Source of the DNA: Diphasiastrum complanatum
Taxonomy: Eukaryota > Streptophyta > Lycopodiopsida > Lycopodiales > Lycopodiaceae
DNA length: 64,000 bases
NCBI GenBank assembly: GCA_029204225.1
Contig: CM055096.1
Coordinates: forward strand, 38,523,219-38,587,218
Direction: 5' to 3'
Shown: in pieces, positions 23,816-35,404 of the stretch
How the letters are laid out: each line of letters opens with the position of its first letter
Numbering within the stretch: the first letter of the stretch is position 1
Position numbers and translations under genes: made by a program
Notes under the pieces: generated by a model
Databases searched by the model: none
What the model was told of the DNA's origin: nothing
What the model saw: only the letters and a program-made list of their open reading frames with translations

Positions 23816-23920
23816 AAATCAAACTACACTATAATTTTCCATTACCTACGCACTAGATAATCCAATACCTCATGCCACTTCAGATCAATCGATATATCCA
23901 ATCTTCTCTGATGAAAGTGC

Positions 23921-24985
23921 AGCAGAATCTGCTTCTAATTCTAATCTTCAAAGAATCGATCAATTGGGCTTATCTACTTATTCAAGATCTTGTCATCCGA
24001 TGAACATAAATCTCAATCTTAAGACTCGGTTGATAAATATCCACTTGGTGATCTAAATGCTATCTCTACAACCATGCATCACCAGGCATACCAAAAGAAC
24101 ACCCGGAATCAAAATCTTCTCCGATTCTCCTCCCATTCTCGATCTTTTTCTTCTTCTTCTCTCGCAAGCTGTAAGAGCTGCCCGCCGCTGCCATTGCCGT
24201 CGCCATATATCGATCATTTTTCCTTTCACGAACCCATTACTTTATACATACACTTAGCTTCAATTCAATGCATCGTCTCTGTATCTTACGGATTTTCTTA
24301 GTCTTTTTGGATAATGCTACAGCACACATGGCAACTTGAGCTAGGGAGAATCAAGAAAAGGTCATTGCATCATTCCATCATACCCACTAATCCTTTACAA
24401 TAACAATAAATTTTCCTTCCATGTCCTCATCATTTACATAAGCTCATTATAGAATATGACTCCCTACCTAAAGTTTTCATTTATGCAGGCTTATTTTACA
24501 CTATAACACTTAACCCCAAGCAAAGCAAAGGAAAGTAACTCTTGACCAACATCCAACTTATTGGAGGATATAAATAATTTCTCAAACAAAGAAAAGGCAT
24601 TTTTTCTAACATCATCCAATTCATTGTGTGAGGGACAAATACTATTTCTCAAGCAAAATAAAGAAATCATGAGGCAACATGCAACAATTTGCATCCAAAT
24701 GATATTTTTCCAATCAAAAGTTAAATTGAGTCACTTTATTGCACTCGCACAATGTCTACCAAAGCAATTTGCAATCCCATATCTAGATTGTCAATACATA
24801 TCTTTGTCACCTAGAGCACATTAGAGTTGTCAAAAAGGCTTGGTACGGCCATAAGAAGGATCACATAAGCCAAGGATGTTTATAAAGCATTATTTAGGAT
24901 TGGCAACAATATAAATCGTGATATAAGAAAATGAGTATACCCCGATTGGGGAGAAGCTCTCACTTGTGCTAACCATTTGATGAAT
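23921..24985. other. Upstream region of receptor kinase 1 and unassigned DNA
   Basis: This is the 5' flank of the minus-strand kinase gene. CT-rich sequence around 24120-24190 produces short chance frames. I could not identify a specific promoter element with confidence. Confidence 0.4.
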
Positions 24986-24989
24986 AGGA

Positions 24990-25740
24990 TTCCATGTAGC
25001 TCTATTGAAGGCAAAGTTGCATGATCATGAAGAACACTTCAAGATGACTGAACCGGAAGCATCGCAAACAGAATTGCTCATGAATATTTTGTCTAGTAAG
25101 ATCAATATTTCGTTGGGAGAGTTTCTGAAGCTGGTGCCAAAAGCAAAAGAAGTATTAGCACAAAAGTTAACTCAAGCTGAATCAGAAGTCTATCAAGAGC
25201 CACTTTTTTGTGTCGGATTTGAAGAATCTAATGAAGTACTCTATGTCGGAGCATCTTGGAAAAGTGAGAAAAAAAATATCACCCTGCCGATATAGCATAG
25301 ACAATTTCCTAATGAAACAACCGTTAACTTGATTTCTACAAACCTATGTGCAAAATAGGGTCTTACAAAGATAAAACCTGCGACTTTTGCCATTAAGTTG
25401 GCTGATTCGTCTGCGAGGAATGGTTGAAGATATACCTGTCAGAATTGTCGGAGTACAATTCGTCATTACTTTCGTAGTAATGGACTTACAAGAAGCACCA
25501 AATGTCTACCGAGTCCTATTGGGACGCCCATGGTTACGAGTTGCGCAAGTAATTCATAATTGGGGTACCGGGAAAATCGCTTTTGAAAATCGTGAATATG
25601 CAGTCAAGATTGATCCTGTAACTTGGACTATCAAACCAATGGTTCAAAAAGAGGATGATGATTCATCAACAACAGATCATACTTGTGACTGTAGGTGCAA
25701 TCTTGACATGATTGTATTATTTAATAAAGATCCGATATGA
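24990..25740 (+). pseudogene. Ty3/gypsy gag-protease fragment
   Basis: The second half reads VNLISTNLCAK, a stop, GLTKIKPATFAIKLADSSAR, and then a frame with VEDIPVRIVGVQFVITFVVM and NVYRVLLGRPWLRVAQVIHN. This is the retropepsin-like region of plant gypsy elements (the LLGRPWL motif is typical). The first frame (25005-25295) probably represents the gag end before the protease. The catalytic DTG/DSG is not visible. An LTR-like region follows at once, so RT and integrase are missing. Confidence 0.65.
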
Positions 25741-25769
25741 TGCAAATAAAAGCCCACAGTAACTGCATC

Positions 25770-26440
25770 TTGCAGGTGTCATGGGCCCGCCACCAGTTTT
25801 GGTGGGGGATACCGTTGGAGGGTTTGCCGATCCCAAGGCAACCCTAACCCTAGTTAATAAGTGAGAGGGATTTGGCACCCTACGTGTGTAAGTCCAACCC
25901 GATGATTACATAGAGATTTGATTAGTTGAAAGTCAATAAAAGGACTTTAGGCCTTTTTGCGGGACTTTTAATGTCGTAGGGCCTAAATGTTAAGTTAGTG
26001 AATAAAGTTGGGGTTCCTCCAATTTTGGTTGGTTTTCACTCTTTTTAAAATTTGAATAATTAGGGAGGCAAAAATGGACCAATAGGATTTAGAGGCCAGG
26101 GTCCTCCTCTCTACTATAAAAAGAGACCAACTCAAGTTTTCTACACATGTACATATCTTCATTTTAGTAAAGCAGATTGGTTCTCTTGTGAAATGGATTT
26201 ATGAATGTCCTTGCTCTCTATCACTTTTCCTCCATCTCTCGTGCTTTCTTTGGATTTATCAATTGTTGGATCTGAATGTTATTGGGATTGCATGTTTTTA
26301 CACTTTTTATGAGGGAGAAAGGGAGGGAGGGAGGATAAGCTATCTTCATTGTGGATCTTAGTGTTAATGGATGTAGTGTTAATGCTTAGGGTTAATGGAT
26401 GTTAGAGTTAGATATGGATCTTCCATTCATGCTGAAATCT
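25770..26440 (+). repeat. LTR-like region, family shared with 60300-61096
   Basis: The words GAGAGGGATTTGGCACCCTA and GTGTGTAAGTCCAACC resemble GCAAGGGGACTGGCATCCTG and ATGTGTAAGTCTAACC at 60388-60420. Both copies are followed about 200-300 bp later by a TATA box. Boundaries are not resolved. Confidence 0.5.
26115..26122 (+). promoter_or_regulatory. TATA box in LTR-like region
   Basis: TATAAAAA in the context CTACTATAAAAAGAGACC, at the place expected for an LTR promoter. Confidence 0.5.
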
Positions 26441-26539
26441 GAATTATGCTATCGCTCTCATGGGAACGAATGTACGCGTGACAACTAGCTTCATCTCCTT
26501 GATGCTAGATTGATTAGATCTTGGGTTGGATAGGCAAGG

Positions 26540-26960
26540 AAAGAAACCCACTACATGGAAAATGGCACATGGATCCTTGCTGATAGACCTCTTAAGAATG
26601 TGATTGGATGTAAATGGGTTTTTAATCTGAAACTCAAGATGGATGGAAATGTAAGCAAACATAAGGCAAGGTTAGTTGCCAAAGGATATGCTGAATCAAA
26701 GGGCATAGACTATGAAAAAACCTTTGCACCCGTGGCCAAGATGGTCACAATAAGGATACTTCTTGCACTTGCTTCACATTTTGGTTGGATGCTCTTTCAA
26801 ATGGATGTTTCTAATGCATTCTTAAACGACTATTTGGGAGAAGACATCTTCATGGAGCAGCCCCAAGGCTTCCTCAAGCCGGGGATGTAAGGTAAAGTAT
26901 CTCACCTTCAAAGGAGCTTATATGGATTGAAGCAAGCATCAGTGGCCCAAAATGTATGAA
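26540..26960 (+). pseudogene. Copia reverse transcriptase N-terminal fragment
   Basis: The frame gives MENGTWILADRP, GCKWVFNLKLKMDGNVSKHK, ARLVAKGYAESKGIDYEKTF, APVAKMVTIRILLALAS and FQMDVSNAFLNDYLGEDIFM, then EQPQGFL and a stop at 26888. SLYGLKQAS follows. This covers the fingers and part of the palm of RVT_2, and the YVDD box is not reached. Wording is near that of the RT at 49.4-51.0 kb, so it derives from a related element. Confidence 0.88.
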
Positions 26961-26969
26961 TATGTCAAT

Positions 26970-27640
26970 GACTATATTTTAAAATGCGACCCTTGTTAGA
27001 TAGTGGCAAAACTACTTTAAGAACTCACCATCCATTATGTTGTACTTCAAACTTAGCTCCATTTGAAAAATGTAATATTGAGTTTGTAGGGTATGTATAG
27101 CTTGCAACTTGGTTTACCAAGAAAGAATATATTTTGACTACAAGAGATTGTGCTAATAAGATGGTAAAAGCAATTGTTACTGAAGCATGTACACCCTACC
27201 CCATGATACTAGGATGCAACACACATGTTAATACCGCATGTGGGTGTAACCCCATGGTCCTACTCAACTACTATCCAGATTAGGTCAGGACCCTACGTCC
27301 AAAGCACCCCCTAATGGTCCAAAACCCCCATTAGGGCCATGACAATATTCATCTGCTAGGTTCCTTAGAAACTTCTTGTACTATTTTTATTCTTTGGCCA
27401 ATATTGCTAGCATCATGACTTATTGCTTATACCCTTGGTTGGAGCACATCTCTACATTGCTCCTCTTGTAAGAGAGTTTCAAGTAGGTTTCAAAAATGGG
27501 ATATAGCTTTCTTGCCATTATTTGACTAATAAACAAATGTCTGAACAAATCCATTTATCATTATGTGAATGAGTTCTATGTCCCTCATAGCTTTATCAAT
27601 TCTTGTCACTTATCTCCTTTTGTGAGTAAGATAGGCCTCC
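26970..27640. other. Unassigned stretch
   Basis: No gene is recognised. The stretch around 27180-27360 is C-rich compared with its surroundings and may be part of an LTR, but no second copy is in the window. Confidence 0.35.
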
Positions 27641-27647
27641 ATGTCTT

Positions 27648-28083
27648 CACCTTTTGACATTATTCAACTTATTGTGTAAGAAGCATGAGGATTTCATTGC
27701 TTGAATTTGCATGTTGAGCATCCCATGCACCCTAGTCATCTGTGCATCACTAATATGAGGCACAATGTGATCCTTGATTGACAAGTTGATCATCGACCTC
27801 ATCGTTTGTGCATGTCAATCAAAAGCCCTTCGATCCACTGTCCAAAAGTTTGCATTCCACAAAAACACCTTTTGACAGTCTTCAACTTATTGTGTAAGAA
27901 GCATGAGGATTTCATTGCTTGAATTTGCACGTTTAGCATCCCATGCACCCCTAGTCATCTATGTATTACTAATGTGAGGCACAATGGATCCTTTATTGAC
28001 AAGTTGACAATCTACCTCACCTTTTGCGCATGTCAATCGGAAGCCCTTTGATGCACTAACATTGTATTTAGTCTTTGTCTCAA
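27648..28083. repeat. Direct tandem duplication, 218 bp period
   Basis: The block from CACCTTTTGACA through CAACTTATTGTGTAAGAAGC and GTCCAAAAGTTTGCATTCCA occurs twice with an offset of 218 bases. The end of a third copy (TCCAAAAGTTTGCATTCCAT) follows at 28098 after a ~39 bp insertion. Confidence 0.85.
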
Positions 28084-28129
28084 TACTAATAACAACGTCC
28101 AAAAGTTTGCATTCCATAAAAATGCTCTT

Positions 28130-29425
28130 CATTTTGAACCACCAAATGCTATCATTTGAAGTGCATTCTAGCTTACTATTCTGTGTGAATAATTTACCTC
28201 CTCCATTCACCGTTTTTTTTTCTCAAATATCACTCGATTTTTGTGTGGAACCATTTGATAAGAAACTATTGAGAGTTGTAGCAACGAATAGGCAACACTA
28301 TTAAAACCTCCGACAAAAAAAAAAAAGTAAAGCCAAGAATCTATTCAAAGATGGTCATATCTCCATTAAATGGGTAACATGATAGCTTGCCAAGTTGCCC
28401 ATGTTTCACTCACTAGAATGGTGAGAAAATATCTCCAAGACATTTCTCTCTCTCACAAAAGCTTACTCTCTATTTACAAGACCCATGTAGGGTTTTACAT
28501 GTTCCAAAAAGGCCTCTTGTAGCTAAAGTTATTCCTCTCCAAAGTGCATTTAGCTACTCCAACTTTACTTTATCATGTACTTGCCTTGAAAACAAGATTC
28601 ACTTGTCACCCTTTCAACACACGTGAGACATTTTATTGAACTTTTTTTAAGAATGTTTATTCCTTCTTCAAAATTGAAACCAAGGGGCCCAATGAAATTT
28701 AGCCTTTAGTTTTGAATGAAGATGGCCAAATCTTGACCATCACCAAGGTGAGACCTTGATTTGATGTCTTGTGGCTACTCATGTTTTAAGTCACTCTCCT
28801 TTCGTGTTTTGAACACACATATTGGCATTTTTGCCAACCATTGTTGTGAATACCGAAGTTTATTGTGACGTTAATGGCAACCATAGTTATTGATGGTTGT
28901 GTTGATGTCCATAACATCGTGGGCCAAATTTAGACTATCTCCCTAAATGTGCATCTAAAACTCACCATTGTGTTGTAGTCTACTCTTAGCATGCCCAAAA
29001 CAAGGTAGGACTCCAAGAGGGGTATCACTTTTAAAATAGGTGTGGGCTCCAAGAGGGGTATCATTGGCCCACAAATGACTAGAGATGATCGCAATTGGAG
29101 ATTCCATATGGTGTGGTGAGCTCTCAAGTATTAAATCTTTAAAATAATGAACCCCCCCCCCCTCCCACCCCACTAGAGTTGACTAGCTGAAAATTACACC
29201 CAATCATATTCATAACTAAAAATGACTTGTAATTATAGTAATTATTGCATAACTAAAAATGGCTTATTATTATAATCATTATGCCTAAAGCATAACTAAA
29301 TGTAAGCACTCCATTTATTTCATCCACCTAAATAAGATCTCCTTCCTAGATACTTGCTACAATTAGACAATAAATTTCCTAATACTATAAATTTAGTAAC
29401 TATAATTGGCCAACGACCATCATGT
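28130..29425. other. Unassigned stretch
   Basis: No gene is recognised. CTCCAAGAGGGGTATCA occurs twice, near 29010 and 29048, and a C run lies at 29150-29162. Confidence 0.4.
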
Positions 29426-30100
29426 TCAACGGGGATTGAATGCCACGTCAGTGATGCATGAACTTCGAAGGACAATCATAAACATGAGAAATTCAGGTGA
29501 ATTGGAGGCCCCATGCTTATATGATGACAATCTTCAGCATCAATGAATAGGGATCTGTGATTCATGCATATGGGTCAAGCAGCTCGTGTGTTGACATTGT
29601 GTTGCACGCTGTGATATGCAGTCAAATGAGCAATCCTATAAAAATCAGTCATTCAGATTGAGTGGGATTGGGGAATGGCTTTTTATGACAAGACCCTTAA
29701 CGGAACCTCAGTACAAAATTGGATTCCTAGGTGAAATTGCTGGCAGGAACCTGGAAGTTCGCTGTAGAATCAATAAGCTCAACAACCGTAGTTACCTCAA
29801 GTTTTGTGACTACATCCTTTTTCCAATCCCCCTTATGCCCATCTGTCTCATTAAAGATTGCATGATAAAGAATCACAATGCCTCAACAATTGCAGCTGTT
29901 CCACTAGAATCACTTTCAGCTAATTTAATAAGTGATTATGATCCCAACCATCTCTGGAACTGCTGTATTATAGAGATTGTAAGCAGCATCCTTGAAATTG
30001 ACTTGGGTTTTTGGGTCTGTAAGTCTTGCAAGTCAAAAGATTCTAGAGAGGTGTAACTGTCAGAATGCCATACATTTCCAGTCCACACGGCTTCCATCTG

Positions 30101-33100
30101 CTACTTGATCATAAGATTCCTTGCAATGTTCATCCGCTGAAGGATCTCAACGATTTCTCTCATTGTGGGACGATCGTCGGGATATTTCTTGCAACAAGCC
30201 AATCCTAGTTGCATGACTCGAATAAAGTCCTCTTTGTCTGCAGCAGATGCATTGTTTAGCAGCTCTGCATCCACCTTTTTCAGTGCATCGTCATCAAAGG
30301 CAGTCTGAACCCATGTTGACATCGTCGATCCATGTAAAGTGAACAGATCGCTTGTAGGTTTTCGCCTTGTCATCATTTCCAGAAGAACGATGCCATAGCT
30401 GTAAACATCCCCTTTGGATGTGATTTTTCCTAGGGATGCATTTTCTGAAATCGCGAAAGCAGTCATCAACAACAGCTGCTAGCAGATCAAGACCTAGATG
30501 TGGGCGTCACAGTAAAGAAAGGGAAATACTCGCGATCATACCTGGAGCCATGTATCCGAATGTTCCTTGGAAGGCAGAGGTGGATATACCGCCACTCATG
30601 TCAGAATATCGGAGAATTCTTGCAACTCCAAAATCAGCAACATGAGGTTCCAGTTCTGCATCTAGGAGGATGTTGCTTGGCTTCAAATCGCAATGAAGAA
30701 TTGGTTCCGCGCACTCGTGGTGAAGGTAAAGCATCCCCTGCGCCACGCCTGTGATGATCTTATAGCACACAAACCAATTTGTGATTTCACCCTTCCCCTT
30801 GTAAAGCTGCTTCTCAAGGCTGCCGTAGGGCATGAGATCCACGATCAAGGCCTTGAGCTCCGTGCTTTCGCAGTAGCCCCAAATCCTCACCAGATTGCGG
30901 TGCTTTGCCATCCTCAGTATCTGCAGCTCTGCCAGGAAGCTGGGGTGGTTTGCAGCAACATTGTGGCTCTCAATTTTGAACTTCTTGATCGCAACCAGCA
31001 GCCCACCAGGTAACGTGCCTTTGTACACAACGCTGAAAGCTCCCGTACCAACTATGTTGCCATCGCTGAAACCATCTGTGGCAGTCCAGAGATCTTGCGC
31101 TGTGAGCTGCTTCAGCTTAGGTACTTTGACAAACACTTCCAGTGGTGTATCAGAAGGTGGAGAAATATTTCTAATAATTTTCCTTTTGAGGCGAGACAGC
31201 AGGCAAAAAAGAAGTAAACCTATGAAGAGGCCGACAACACAGGCGACAACGATGACGGTGCTCCGTCTGACGCCGTTTCGAGACGACTTTGCAGGCGGTG
31301 AGCTTGATGGGCTGAGGGGGCATTCAATCTGCAGAATTGTTCCACAAACCTCAGTGTTTCCCTGGAAAGAGCTAGCAGTGAGATTGCGAAACACTCCTGT
31401 TGAGGGAATTGGACCAACAAGGTGATTGTAGGAGAGATTGAGAAAAGTTAGCGATGGCAAAAGCGTGAGGACGGAAGGGATAGTGCCTGAAAAATCGTTA
31501 GCAGAGAGATCAAGCTGGTTCAGATTCTTCAAAGTCTGTAGTTGTGATGGAATATCTCCCACCAAAGCGTTTCCGGAGAAGTTCAACTGCTGCAACCCCA
31601 CGCAAGTCCCTATACCTCCTGGAATACTGCCAGAAAAATTGTTGTTGGACAAATCAATAGTAGTGACTAAAATCATCTGTCCAATTTCTGCAGGTATCAC
31701 CCCGGACAGCTGATTGTGTGTCAGATAGAAATTCTTTACCAAAGAGCCCAGCCCAGCCACACTACGAGGAATGCTCCCACTCAGCATATTGTAGCCCAGA
31801 GCTAGATCTTCTAGCATTTTGAAATTGACAAATACGTCCGGTATTTCTCCAGTCAATCGATTATGGTGCAGGTAAAGCATGCTTAAACTGCTGAGGCGGC
31901 CTACCTCCGGAGGTATAGGTCCGGTGAACTGATTATAGTGCAATTGCGCCTCAACTAGCAAGGAGCAGTTGCCAAGCTGGGTAGGAATTTTACCAGACAG
32001 CAAATTGTTGTTGAGTATCAATGCACTGAGCGCTTTCATCTCACCAAACTCTTGACCAATGCTACCACTGAGCAGATTTCCCTTGAGTTTGAATACCTCC
32101 AAATTGGTGTAGTTTGCTGCTAGCTCTGCAGGAATGCTCCCAGTGAGAGCATTATCAGCTATGCTAAATAACCTTTTCAACGTTGTGAGCCGCCCAAGAG
32201 AGGCATGAATGGTACCTGTCAAGCTGTTTGATCCGAGATCAAACAGCGTCAACTGAGAAAAGTTTCCTAGTTCAGGGGGCACGCTACCGGTGAAGTTGTT
32301 TCCATTTATCCATAGCTCCTTCAGCTGACTGAATTGTTCTAACTGGGGAGGAATTGAACCAGAAAGGTTGTTGAATTCAACGTGGAAGAACTGCATTTTG
32401 GTGCAATTCTGCATCACAGTGAGGGGAATATTGCCCGTGAGGTTGTTATAGAGGACGTTGAAGACTTCCAACTGCGAGAGAGAGCCAAGCTCTGGGGGAA
32501 TACTTCCTCTCAGATAGTTGCCATACAGTCCAAAAGCTACAAGCTTGCTCAGATTACCAAGGGAAGTGGGAATAGTACCCGTGAAGTTGTTGTAGCCAAT
32601 GTCTAGATCGAGCAATTCTGTGAGCACGCCCAATTCAGGAGGCACAGTTCCATTGAGCTTGTTGCGAGAGAGGTTGAGCTCCAACAGAGTCGAGCAATTG
32701 GATAGCTCCCTGGGGATGTTGCCTATCAGGAAGTTGGAAAAGAGGGCAAGAGTATTGAGATTCGAGAACCTACCTAGAGAAGGAGGGATAGAGCCAGTGA
32801 GATTATTCTTAGAAAGGTCAAGACTATGGAGCATAGGCAGATCTCCTAGCCTGGGAGAGATGGTACCCATTATTCCTCGTTGGGAAAGATTTAGCCCCAC
32901 CACATGCTGAAGCTTGAGATCACAATTTACTCCTGTCCAGCCACAGGGATTTGCAGCAGTGGAAGCATCCCAGTCCTGTAACGCCTGACCGCTCACATTT
33001 TTCTTGAAATCCAGCAGCACTTCTGCATCCACTTGGAGGCTTGAAATGGCCCGCGTCGATGATGTGGCTGTGGCAATTGCCACCATAAACATGCCTGCGC

Positions 33101-33167
33101 ACATAGCGGCTACAGCAAATCGCCCAGCAGAATATACCACAGTTGCCATTAATGCCGCTGTGCACAA
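30101..33167 (-). CDS. LRR receptor-like kinase 2 (non-RD, XII/FLS2-like), 989 aa
   Basis: This is a close paralogue of the kinase at 20635-23815, in the same orientation 6.3 kb away. Exons are 33167-30542 and 30444-30101, with a phase-1 intron of 97 bp (30541-30445) whose removal restores the APE Glu. It has an N-terminal hydrophobic segment, an LRRNT with paired Cys, about 20 LRRs, a membrane helix (about 635-658) and a kinase with GTGAFSVV (706), VAIKK, HCDLKPSN (825) and DFG (845). It is also non-RD. The second Gly of the loop (GTGGF in copy 1) is Ala here, which is tolerated in many kinases. The frame ends MNIARNLMIK; the homologous downstream DNA is coding in copy 1 but out of frame here. 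It is most probably a surface receptor; the ligand is unknown. Confidence 0.93.
30445..30541 (-). other. Intron of receptor kinase 2 (97 bp)
   Basis: Donor CTCCAG|GTATGATC and acceptor GATTTCAG|AAAATG. Splicing gives APENASLGKITSKGDVYSYG, matching the paralogue. Confidence 0.93.
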
Positions 33168-33264
33168 TCTTCTGCATTCCTATACACCTGATGATCTAAT
33201 ACCTCATACGACTTCAGATCAAAGCCCATTATTCATAGGTCAGCAATATACACTCAAGAAAAAG

Positions 33265-34020
33265 GAACATAATCTGCTATGATTGTAACCTTCCGAGGAT
33301 CATGCAAAACAATCTTGCGATCAATTGTGTATTTCTTGTTCAAGACCTTGTCTACACATGGACATGAATCCGGATAGTAAGACTCGCCTAACTACAATCC
33401 ACCTACAATGCTTCAGTCTACTCCCATTGTAGTTACGACTAGTAAAACTCCAATGACCCGCAAAAATAACATCCTAGAGCAAAAAATACCTCACAATTAC
33501 ATATACTATAAAGCTATCAACATACCCATATAAGATTATCGCTTATCATAGCAATTGCATGAAAGATTTACACGCCTTTCAAATTGCGTTTATGTTGGAT
33601 ATGCAATCGTTTTTTGTGGCTGTGGTGGTGGTGAACTTGGCTACGTTACCTCGCAAATCCCTTGTTTACTATATAGATTTGGCTGTACTGATAAAAACTG
33701 ATATGACGGCTACAGCGCACACGATGGCGACGTGAAAAGTAATGTCACAAAGGTCTCATACCAGCGTATTGATTCTATGTAACTTTACAGTATTGTATTC
33801 TACAACGCTAGCACCATCGATGTACCGCATTTACTTGAACCATCTAGAATCTAGATAAGGAGAGCTGATTTGGATGGAGCCGGGGATCCCTCCCACATAT
33901 ACATACAACCACATAGATATGCATGGATGATTTGGAGCACATGCAATAAGCTATGAATTTCATCAGCAGGTGGTGGTTGTTGTGCTATCTTTTTCAAAAT
34001 CAGGAATTTGGTTACACACC
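33265..34020. other. Upstream region of receptor kinase 2, unassigned
   Basis: 5' flank of the minus-strand kinase. No element or gene could be identified. Confidence 0.4.
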
Positions 34021-34028
34021 TAACCAAG

Positions 34029-34350
34029 GCTCTTTGGAGCATGCCTTTAGCAAGAGGCATATGAGGACAGAACCTACTACTACTAGTGACGAGTCATGAC
34101 ATGATCACCACACAAGTTAAGACTCCTTCGGAGCATGACTTTATCAATAGGCATGTTACAACATAACCTACTACTAGTGATGACATGATCACCACACAAG
34201 TCAAGCCTTGAGATTCCTTCCAAGGATGACTTTATCAAGAGGCATGTTACAACATAACCTACTACTAGTGATGACATGATCACCACACAAGTTAAGACTC
34301 CTTCAAAACATGACTTTATCAAGAGGCATGAGGCATGTTACGACATAACC
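34029..34350. repeat. Minisatellite, ~85-94 bp units, 3.5 copies
   Basis: The word GCATGACTTTATCAA recurs at about 34039, 34133, 34224 and 34309. Between repeats lie ATAACCTACTACTAGTGATG and GACATGATCACCACACAAG. The second and third spacers are nearly identical. Confidence 0.88.
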
Positions 34351-34755
34351 TATTAGCTCTGAAATCTGCATAACCATACAAGATATGTCATAACTCGGCT
34401 CAACAAGGTTGGTTCCATTGCACACTATGGTACATCGAGCTTCCAAGTGTTGCAAATCCTAGACCTCCCAATTGGAGAAGTAGACCAAGTTACAAGCATG
34501 CATATTTTTGCTACATGAACATTTGTTTTTATCACCTTGACAAGACATTTTAGCTATTAGTGTATTATCACCTTGACAAGACATTTAATTTATCACCATG
34601 ACTTTCAATGTACAATAGTACTTTATTTTTAAGAAGTCCATGAGATTTATTCTGGGGTGCAACTATTTGAAGTAACATGCATGACTCACATATAATGTTC
34701 ATCTCTTTTAGATTTGAGTGACCATTCATTTCAAACTCTTGATCTAGTTAACATT

Positions 34756-34782
34756 ACATACACACACACACACACACACACA
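34756..34782. repeat. (CA)n microsatellite
   Basis: Short CA tract of about 13 repeats. Confidence 0.9.
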
Positions 34783-34869
34783 AATAAAAGAGATGAAGTA
34801 AATAAGAGTTAATATAACCATTTGAAGTAACATGCATTGGAGCCTACATAATATCATAACATAGCTTAT

Positions 34870-35400
34870 CCTAATGTACAATGATCTTATACTTGACTAT
34901 TTTAGATTCATCATAGATGGAAAACTGATAGCAATTCATTGCTTATCATTTTCTACTCATTGTTAGTCATTAGAAATATAAATCTATGCAACGATTATTC
35001 ACACTAACACATTTTTGGTTCTCATACACATGTATGAAAAAGACAGGAGCTGATAACAAATGTAAGGATCTTCCTACAACAATCAACATTGTAGAAAAAC
35101 AATGAAATTGCTTGCAATCAATAGCATAAACTCATGGCTTTTTTCCAATAGAAGATTGCCCGAAGTTCCGCGTACAAATGAATTTGTCATAAGAATGTTT
35201 TTTTGTATCTATGTGTATCTATCTATTCAACTTAACAATTTTCAAATTCCCCATCTTCATTCGGGTATAGATCTATACATCATTTTCCTTAGAAGGGGCA
35301 CAACATAAGGTATGGCCCTCGCCAAGATGCTCAAAATCATTTCCTACCTGGATCTATACACATCGAGGCTTGTGTAGTCACAAGCAAAATCCTTAAGGGA
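34870..35400 (+). pseudogene. Gene-like segment X, copy 1 (decayed)
   Basis: The frame near 34876-34932 reads LILMYNDLILDYFRFIIDGK, parallel to LILLHNNLPTYLRFIINGKL at 41250-41309. After a gap like that between the two exons of copy 2, KCKDLPTTINIVEKQ near 35065-35100 parallels YCKDLPTTITIVEEQ at 41434-41480. Further on, GTATGGCCCTCGCCAAGATG near 35310 matches GGTGGCCCTCGCTAGTATG near 41738. The family is not recognised. The splice donor of copy 2 is lost here, so this is a relic. Confidence 0.5.
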
Positions 35401-35404
35401 ATAA

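Larger units (their letters stand above)
19980..23920. repeat. Segmental duplication, copy 1 (receptor kinase unit)
   Basis: Similarity to 29430-33260 extends beyond the gene. At the 3' side, CATCAATGATATGGATCTCTG and a GATCGTGTGACGTTGTG-like word recur near 29540-29605. At the 5' side, AATACCTCATGCCACTTCAG near 23866 matches AATACCTCATACGACTTCAG near 33201. The duplicated unit is therefore about 4 kb with flanks on both sides of the gene. Confidence 0.8.
29430..33260. repeat. Segmental duplication, copy 2 (receptor kinase unit)
   Basis: This is the partner of 19980-23920. Coding regions, intron position and both flanks correspond. Confidence 0.8.
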
